From: Methanobacterium sp. UBA176
GTDB lineage: Archaea > Methanobacteriota > Methanobacteria > Methanobacteriales > Methanobacteriaceae
Assembly (NCBI GenBank): GCA_002505765.1
Contig: DAVZ01000064.1
Span: forward strand, 1-50,103
Direction: 5' to 3'
Length of the DNA stretch: 50,103 nucleotides
Shown here: piece by piece, positions 45,600 through 50,103 of the stretch
Position numbering within the stretch: position 1 is the stretch's first letter
How the letters are laid out: the number at the start of each line of letters is the position of its first letter
Position numbers and translations under genes: made by a program
Notes under the pieces: generated by a model
What the model saw: the letters and a program-made list of their open reading frames with translations, nothing else
What the model was told of the DNA's origin: nothing
Database searches by the model: none

Positions 45600-46394
45600 T
45601 TAAGCTGTAATATTCTCTTTTTTACCCATTATACCTTCAATGAGTTTGGATATTAATCCTTTTTTGTCTGTTTCAACTGCCTGGTAATGTTTATCAACGA
45701 TACGTGCAGCTAACTGCATTATTGGATTGTAAGTTGTGGAATTAGGATTTTTTATTATAATTGGTTTGGCAAATGCTGCTGAACGGCTGACCTCCGGATC
45801 CTCGGGTATTTTGGCAAGGAGTGGAAGTTTCAGGACAATTTCTATCTCTTTAGTGGTTAGGAGTATTTTATCACTTCTATCACGATTAACAACAACTCCC
45901 AAAACATCCACTCCTAATTTACTGGCCACCTGTTTGGTTTTGAGGGCGTCGCTGATTGATGGAATTTCTGGAGTGGTTACAAGAATCATTTCATTTGCAT
46001 TTTCAATGGCTATTAACGCGTTTTTTCCAAGCCCTGCAGGTGCATCGATGAGGATTATATCTGTTTGAGGCAGCAAAGATCCAATTATTTCTCCCAATCT
46101 ATTGAGTTTTACATTTTGTAGTGATTCTAAAGGAATTCCTGCAGGTATTACCTTTACTCCTCCAGGCCCTTCATAAATCGCATCCTGAATATCTGCATCC
46201 CCGGAGAGAACATCATTTAAAGTAACAGGTTCATCTTCAAGGCCCATTACAAGTTCTAAATTGGCCATGGCCACGTCTGCATCTATTAACATGACATCCA
46301 CCCCGTAACTTGCTAAAGCAACTCCCAGGTTAGAAGTTAAGGTTGTTTTTCCAACTCCACCTTTACCTGAGGCAATGGTTATTACTCTTGTAAT
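45600..46394 (-). CDS. minD: MinD/ParA-family ATPase with ATT as the only available start
   Basis: Deviant Walker A ATPase of 264 residues that works at the membrane in positioning or partitioning. ASGKGGVGKTTLTSNLGVALA (about residues 8-28) holds the K-G-G-V-G-K-T loop, MLIDADVAMANLELVMGL the switch I region and IILIDAPAGLGKNAL the Walker B/switch II. LISKLIEGIMGKKE at the end looks like the short amphipathic membrane helix of MinD. Upstream of the Walker loop the frame contains no ATG, GTG or TTG: ATT-ACA-AGA-GTA-ATA follows a TAA stop. The ATT at 46394 is 5-6 bases after a GGGGGGG-type ribosome site, precisely where MTRVITIASGKGG-like family starts lie. Either AUU is the start or the G was lost. 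Shorter starts would delete the ATP site. Confidence 0.85.
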   Translation of the reverse strand: MTRVITIASGKGGVGKTTLTSNLGVALASYGVDVMLIDADVAMANLELVMGLEDEPVTLNDVLSGDADIQDAIYEGPGGVKVIPAGIPLESLQNVKLNRLGEIIGSLLPQTDIILIDAPAGLGKNALIAIENANEMILVTTPEIPSISDALKTKQVASKLGVDVLGVVVNRDRSDKILLTTKEIEIVLKLPLLAKIPEDPEVSRSAAFAKPIIIKNPNSTTYNPIMQLAARIVDKHYQAVETDKKGLISKLIEGIMGKKENITA

Positions 46395-46410
46395 TTAAAT
46401 CCCCCCCTTC

Positions 46411-46498
46411 TCAAATGATGTGATTGTTCCCACAGTCAATGACTGCTTAAATTTTCTATCTTTAAGGTTTTCCCCCTATATGCCTGTTCTTCATTCAT
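46411..46498 (-). pseudogene. Possible small ORF upstream of minD, frame-broken
   Basis: An ATG at 46498 with AAGGTGG just upstream opens MNEEQAYRGKTLKIENLSSH and stops at 46436 (20 residues). If one A is added in AATTTAAGC, the frame instead continues KAVIDCGNNHII and stops at 46411, directly before the minD ribosome site. A good ribosome site and the tight spacing suggest a true small gene in front of minD, but coding status and the indel are inference. Confidence 0.3.
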
Positions 46499-47161
46499 TC
46501 CGCCACCTTATCGATTTATTAATGATTTGAACAATCCATAAACTTAAATCGAGTCCCATATCATTTCAATCCCCATTGAAAATAGATATAAGATTTTAAT
46601 CTTTAACCACAGATTTATGTAATTTATCTATAATAATATTATTGTTAGTAAAGACTATTTAATGATTTCGGTCCATTGTGAAAATAGGAACGATATTGGA
46701 TAAATATTATATAAATATGTGAATATTATAACATTAAAACTGAAATTATCTGCGCTAAAAAATATATTTGTTATTTATAGAAGTTTTGTAAATTTATTAT
46801 AAAATTAAAATCTATTTAAACAGTTTAAAATAAATATTAAATTTATTTAATACTTAATATGTAATATTTTTTAAAAATATTCTTTTATAATTGGATTTAA
46901 GTTTAAAACTTAATTAATATAGATAATACATCTAATCCATTTGTATCTATCTAATTCCATTAAAATCAATTGAATCATATCCATGTGAAATTAGGAACCT
47001 CTTTTTCAATTGAAAACTCATAGAGAAGAAAATAAACAAATAAAACCAATATTTATACAAAAAAGAGCTGTATAAGTGATCACTCCAAATGGTGCTTAAA
47101 AAAAAATAATTCACAATTTATTATACACTGGATAAGTTTAAAAGAAAATAAAAAAAAGCGG
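46499..47161. other. About 660-base AT-rich gap, no gene seen
   Basis: Low-complexity AT-rich DNA between minD (transcribed away) and the next minus-strand gene. I see no frame with a ribosome site and no tRNA- or rRNA-like structure. The right end (47138-47158) is a purine-rich run of A with few G, which on the minus strand reads as a T-rich terminator for the 47162-47578 gene. Confidence 0.5.
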
Positions 47162-47578
47162 TTATGTATTTACTGGAGGATCATGGCAAAAGACAGTGAT
47201 TGCTTTAGAAACTCTGTTATCATGCTCAGGATAGTTTGTAAAAACAAGCAGATAGTAGGTAGCTCCATTTTCTGGAGTGAAGCTCAAAGTTTCGCCCACT
47301 GGGAATGTGCCCAGACCGCCGCTGAAAGTTCCACTTTGTTTGACGTTTGCAGGGTTATGATTTGCAGAAGGGCTGGTTGTGATTTCCCAGTAAAAATCAC
47401 CAGCTGCTCCATCCTTCTGGTTGATTATTGAAGCGCTGAAAAAACCTTCTGATATGCTGAAGTCGCTGGCTAAATATTTATTCCCCATATTATCCAGATT
47501 TGCAGCTGCTGCTGATCCAATAAAAATAAGTAAAACCGACATTATTAAAAGCTTTTTTATGATTGTTACACCTCCCAT
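47162..47578 (-). CDS. Small secreted protein with signal peptide
   Basis: About 138 residues. A signal peptide is clear: IIKKLLIMSVLLIFIGSAAAAN, with likely cleavage after the AAAA run, and the mature part of about 115 residues is beta-rich and without Cys except near the end (FCHDPPVNT). GATYYLLVFTNYPE and TSPSANHNPANVKQ give no family. The start is uncertain: ATG 47578 is coordinated here but GGAGGT lies inside that frame (47570-47575), and exactly six bases after it is an ATC codon (47563), not ATG; a TTG lies at 47587. Function unknown, probably at the cell surface. Confidence 0.6.
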   Translation of the reverse strand: MGGVTIIKKLLIMSVLLIFIGSAAAANLDNMGNKYLASDFSISEGFFSASIINQKDGAAGDFYWEITTSPSANHNPANVKQSGTFSGGLGTFPVGETLSFTPENGATYYLLVFTNYPEHDNRVSKAITVFCHDPPVNT

Positions 47579-47849
47579 TAAATCCAAATTTTCTTTGGAG
47601 GCACAATACTATAAATTTTCCATCCTAAAAAGTGATTTTTTTCACAAGTTTTTTAACCAGCCCATTTTCATCATAAATTCTAATCTTTTTAAGTGTTTAA
47701 AATGCAATTTATTATTAAAATAAAAATCCAGTTATCTTTATTTTTCTATCAATTCACTTAAAGGTGATTTATTACCAGTTGTTTTTATACAATAAGATCC
47801 TAATATAAATATCAAGACTAATTTTTATGATATTAATTGGGGGAATGTT

Positions 47850-48260
47850 ATGAAATCAGTTCAATTAAGAAATGATATTGACTATGAAAAAACGATCCTC
47901 ATCTGTATCTTTTGAACCACGCGTAAAACAAAAACATTTAAAGGATGTGCCCCTTTCTACATCAATAAAATAATTACCAGGAACAAAACTTACCTTCCCA
48001 GTGGGAAAAAACGACTTAAATTAACATCAGGAATAATCTCCGATATCCAGGAAGATTCAAATCACTTTAGACCATCCGAAATAGATATTTTGGTTGGTAA
48101 TGAACTATTAGATATGTATTTCAATAGAGAAACGTTCTACGTTAATACAGGTGATAACAGAGAACTTGAAATGGAAATAACCGATAAACTGGAAACTGAA
48201 TTCAATAAGAAACATCCTAACATTTGCAGGGAGTTTATACCAAAATTATTAGAGGAATGA
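47850..48260 (+). pseudogene. 136-codon ORF interrupted by one in-frame TGA
   Basis: The ATG at 47850 follows GGGGGAATGTT and opens MKSVQLRNDIDYEKTILICIF; codon 22 (47913-47915) is TGA, and the same frame then runs on for 114 codons to TGA at 48258. The second part reads as ordinary protein: GCAPFYINKIITRNKTYLPS, LTSGIISDIQEDSNHFRPSE, DILVGNELLDMYFNRETF, EMEITDKLETEFNKKHPN and FIPKLLEE. A TGG-to-TGA nonsense change is the simplest reading. No downstream start gives the full second part. I do not recognise the family; pattern suggests a small cytoplasmic alpha/beta protein. Confidence 0.65.
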
Positions 48261-48400
48261 TCAAAATACATTTAAGGGCATCACTTTTTTTTTATATTTC
48301 TTGCTGTTTAATCCATGTTTTCATTGTAAAGGCAACATTTAATTATAGTAGTAACTAAAAAAGAGCATTTATAAAACAATTATGTAATTGGAGGCAAGTA

Positions 48401-49120
48401 ATGAAATTGATATCAGTTCTATTGGTCATAATCCTTTTAATTGGAGCTTATTCCTTCTTAATAGTATTTAACGGTCCTTTTGAGCCTTTAGGAAGATTAG
48501 GATTTGTCAAGTTTGCTAATCCTGATATGTACCCTGGAAATCCTCATTCCCAACTTTTAGCAAAATATGGGGAAGATAAAGGCTCTAAATGCGTTCTTGT
48601 GGTACACTTTGCCGGTAGTTCCAATTACAGGAGCTATCATGAAGGGGACAGTGATTATAACAGCCGTTTAGATGGAAGTATCTATATTATACAGCTTGGT
48701 TTTATTGATACCCAGGGAACTGGAGCTGCAGAACAGGTAAACTATTTAGATTCATTAAAAGTAGCTTTATTTGGCATACCTGACGGTAGATATAAATTCA
48801 AATCTGATGGAGAGATATTTAATACATACGAAGAAGCAATGGAGCATGTGCATGAAAAAGCAGCGGCACATGGCCAGGAAGGCCCAATTCCAATTGTCTG
48901 GCATGGAACATCACGAAGTGAAAACCCAGTATTTAATCAGGGCTGTGGATTCCCGCTTTATTTCTATATAATGAGTAAAGAATATGGAACTATTCCAGCA
49001 TACGTGTATACATTCACTGGAATGGTGTATCCTTACTTCAAAAATCCTTACAGAAGTTATGAGATGCTTTTCAGCCCCCAGTTACAGGATCTCTATACAA
49101 GCGGAGAACTGGACTTCTAA
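48401..49120 (+). CDS. Membrane-anchored or secreted protein of unknown function
   Basis: A 239-residue protein that begins with an uncleaved-signal-like hydrophobic helix (ISVLLVIILLIGAYSFLIVF, about 4-23) and continues with a polar domain lacking further helices. Notable phrases are HSQLLAKYGEDKGSKCVLVVHFAGSS split by loops, SRLDGSIYIIQLGFIDTQGTG and GPIPIVWHGTSRSENPVFNQGCG; two Cys residues (about 68 and 187) could form a disulfide outside. GGAGG precedes ATG 48401. No known family; probably faces outside the membrane. It shares its stop region with the next gene by four bases on the opposite strand. Confidence 0.6.
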   Translation: MKLISVLLVIILLIGAYSFLIVFNGPFEPLGRLGFVKFANPDMYPGNPHSQLLAKYGEDKGSKCVLVVHFAGSSNYRSYHEGDSDYNSRLDGSIYIIQLGFIDTQGTGAAEQVNYLDSLKVALFGIPDGRYKFKSDGEIFNTYEEAMEHVHEKAAAHGQEGPIPIVWHGTSRSENPVFNQGCGFPLYFYIMSKEYGTIPAYVYTFTGMVYPYFKNPYRSYEMLFSPQLQDLYTSGELDF

Positions 49121-49497
49121 AATTTTATTTTTTCTATTTTCAAAAACTGGTAGTTTTTAATAATTTTATCCCGTTTTTGCTGCTTAATTGATAACGCATA
49201 TCCGGTGAAAAAACCAAAAAAACCTGCTATTAAGCTTCCAATGATAAGGGCAATAAAATCATCGAATAATCCTACAAATATCAATCCAAAAATCCATCCG
49301 AATAATATAATCCCTGCAAATGCCATTACCAATCCAGTTATTACAGCTCCCTTATTAATGCCAGTTTCTATTTCATTTTTTAAGCTGAAAACTCTTCTTG
49401 GTTCTAAAATTTCATTTTTCTCCAGTATGTTACCGCATATAGGGCAAAAAATGATCTTTTCATCATTTTCATAATCACATACAGAGCATTTCCTCAT
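49117..49497 (-). CDS. Zinc-ribbon protein with two transmembrane helices
   Basis: A 126-residue protein. MRKCSVCDYENDEKIIFCPICGNIL is a rubredoxin-like zinc ribbon (C-x2-C and C-x2-C), followed by a charged linker and two hydrophobic helices at about 50-75 and 80-100 (AGIILFGWIFGLIFVGLF and ALIIGSLIAGFFGFFTGYAL) and a basic tail. I use the ATG at 49497, four to six bases after GGTGAT; a GTG at 49506 overlaps that site. Such zinc-ribbon membrane proteins are common in methanogens; role unknown. Confidence 0.65.
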   Translation of the reverse strand: MRKCSVCDYENDEKIIFCPICGNILEKNEILEPRRVFSLKNEIETGINKGAVITGLVMAFAGIILFGWIFGLIFVGLFDDFIALIIGSLIAGFFGFFTGYALSIKQQKRDKIIKNYQFLKIEKIKF

Positions 49498-49855
49498 AAT
49501 AATCACCAGTTTTTTATTATACTGGTATTTTCATATGAACATCATATGTAATAAATTTTTCTAATTTATTATTATATTAAGGGATTGTTCCATTTTAAAG
49601 CAATAAATATACCTTTTATTAAAAAAAATAATGTATTAGGTAATTTAATACATGTTTATACCTTCCTTGAAGCTTTTAAGTTTAAATACACTTTTATTTT
49701 ATTGGTTTTTTTTTGTGTTATGGTCCTGTTTTTAATTAAGTGCACTTACAAGTTTCCTGTTTTTAGATGTTTATGCAAACCTTTTTTGACTCTTTCCCTG
49801 ATTGTTAAGCATTAATGAAGTAAATATTGGAACTGTAACTTAATGGGGAAAAAAT
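49498..49855. other. AT-rich gap, no supported gene
   Basis: Between the zinc-ribbon gene (transcribed leftward) and the inverted repeat. A 76-codon frame at 49585-49815 has no ribosome site, is Phe/Leu/Lys-biased and I treat it as chance. Confidence 0.45.
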
Positions 49856-49914
49856 TTAGCCCTGCCTTTTTGAAGAAATGGTTGGATCAGGTTTTGGAGG
49901 TGAGGCAGGGCTAA
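49856..49914. repeat. Perfect 12-bp inverted repeat with 35-base loop
   Basis: TTAGCCCTGCCT at 49856-49867 is the exact reverse complement of AGGCAGGGCTAA at 49903-49914. The stem is GC-rich in a very AT-rich region, and the 35-base loop is G/T-rich (TGGTTGGATCAGG inside). It could be a structured RNA, a terminator-like hairpin or the ends of a tiny mobile element remnant. Confidence 0.6.
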
Positions 49915-50103
49915 TTATGTGGTAAAAATAAAAAAATAAACGTTTTTTTAGATTAGATTTTTTTTCTAACCATAGGTAATATTAATATACTTTCATACTA
50001 TAAGAACTTTTCTATTAATAGGGGTTGTAAAGTTATTGGGGGTTGAGCAGATTTGTTGAAATATTTTTGACTTGATATGTCTTACTGAAAACAATAATTA
50101 ACG

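Noticed and set aside
47628..47700. Minus-strand peptide KKIRIYDENGLVKKLVKKITF before a TAG
   Set aside because: It reads like a C-terminal gene remnant, but only about 20 residues are open, with a stop upstream and no start; too short to support.
47913..47915. In-frame TGA as selenocysteine codon
   Set aside because: No SECIS-like hairpin is evident by eye and the genus is not known for Sec use; nonsense mutation is simpler. Kept as a point to check only.
49585..49815. 76-codon frame near the right end
   Set aside because: No ribosome site, biased composition, no recognisable domain; could only be kept with conservation data.

Overview
The window looks like a chromosomal piece of a hydrogenotrophic methanogen of the order Methanobacteriales, most likely the genus Methanobacterium. 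The evidence is an AT-rich archaeal gene style (Shine-Dalgarno sites of the GGAGGT/GGTG type, TTTATA-like box A promoters, T-rich ends) and the gene content: archaeosine tRNA-guanine transglycosylase, a stand-alone archaeal NAC, the methanofuran enzyme MfnB, an iron-sulfur flavoprotein, DUF2206 and DUF2304 membrane proteins and MinD. No database search was possible, so the genus is an inference.

Layout. (1) 1-8230, minus strand: a translation/RNA block read MnmC-like methyltransferase > tgtA > nac > metallophosphoesterase > NYN ribonuclease > a membrane-anchored GGDD nucleotidyl-cyclase/polymerase-like protein > small membrane protein > argJ (last few codons cut by the window edge). (2) 8396-15907: iron-sulfur flavoprotein, then a first surface-glycan locus (two GT2, two GT4, DUF2304, a methyltransferase, a Wzx-type flippase). 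(3) 15960-21063: metabolic block with a CCG-domain Fe-S protein and a LutB-like LUD/ferredoxin protein, mfnB, guaB, mobA. (4) 21361-42342: a large second glycan locus with GT2/GT4 enzymes, a DUF2206 giant membrane protein, a hexapeptide acyltransferase, a six-gene minus-strand operon for a CDP-6-deoxy (probably 3,6-dideoxy) sugar, a second flippase, and a minus-strand set for an acylated dTDP-3-amino-3,6-dideoxyhexose. (5) 42343-50103: a degraded flank with a decayed duplicate of the 23.6-24.5 kb gene pair, an EVE-domain protein, a zinc-ribbon membrane protein broken by three homopolymer indels, minD with only an ATT codon available as start, an ORF interrupted by one in-frame TGA, and small secreted or zinc-ribbon proteins.

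How the genes work together. Loci 2 and 4 together supply nucleotide-sugar synthesis, glycosyl transfer, decoration and membrane flipping for cell-surface or S-layer glycans; two different flippases and two deoxysugar routes suggest at least two repeat units. The RNA block couples two tRNA-modifying enzymes with the ribosome-associated NAC and a nuclease. The most unusual protein is the 401-residue GGDD protein (1609-2814). By eye it contains two tandem copies of a cyclase/palm-like unit, the first having lost its catalytic residues and the second keeping D-x-x-D and GGDD, followed by two C-terminal membrane helices. This is a Cas10-like pseudo-palm/active-palm plan in one short membrane protein with no CRISPR genes in the window.
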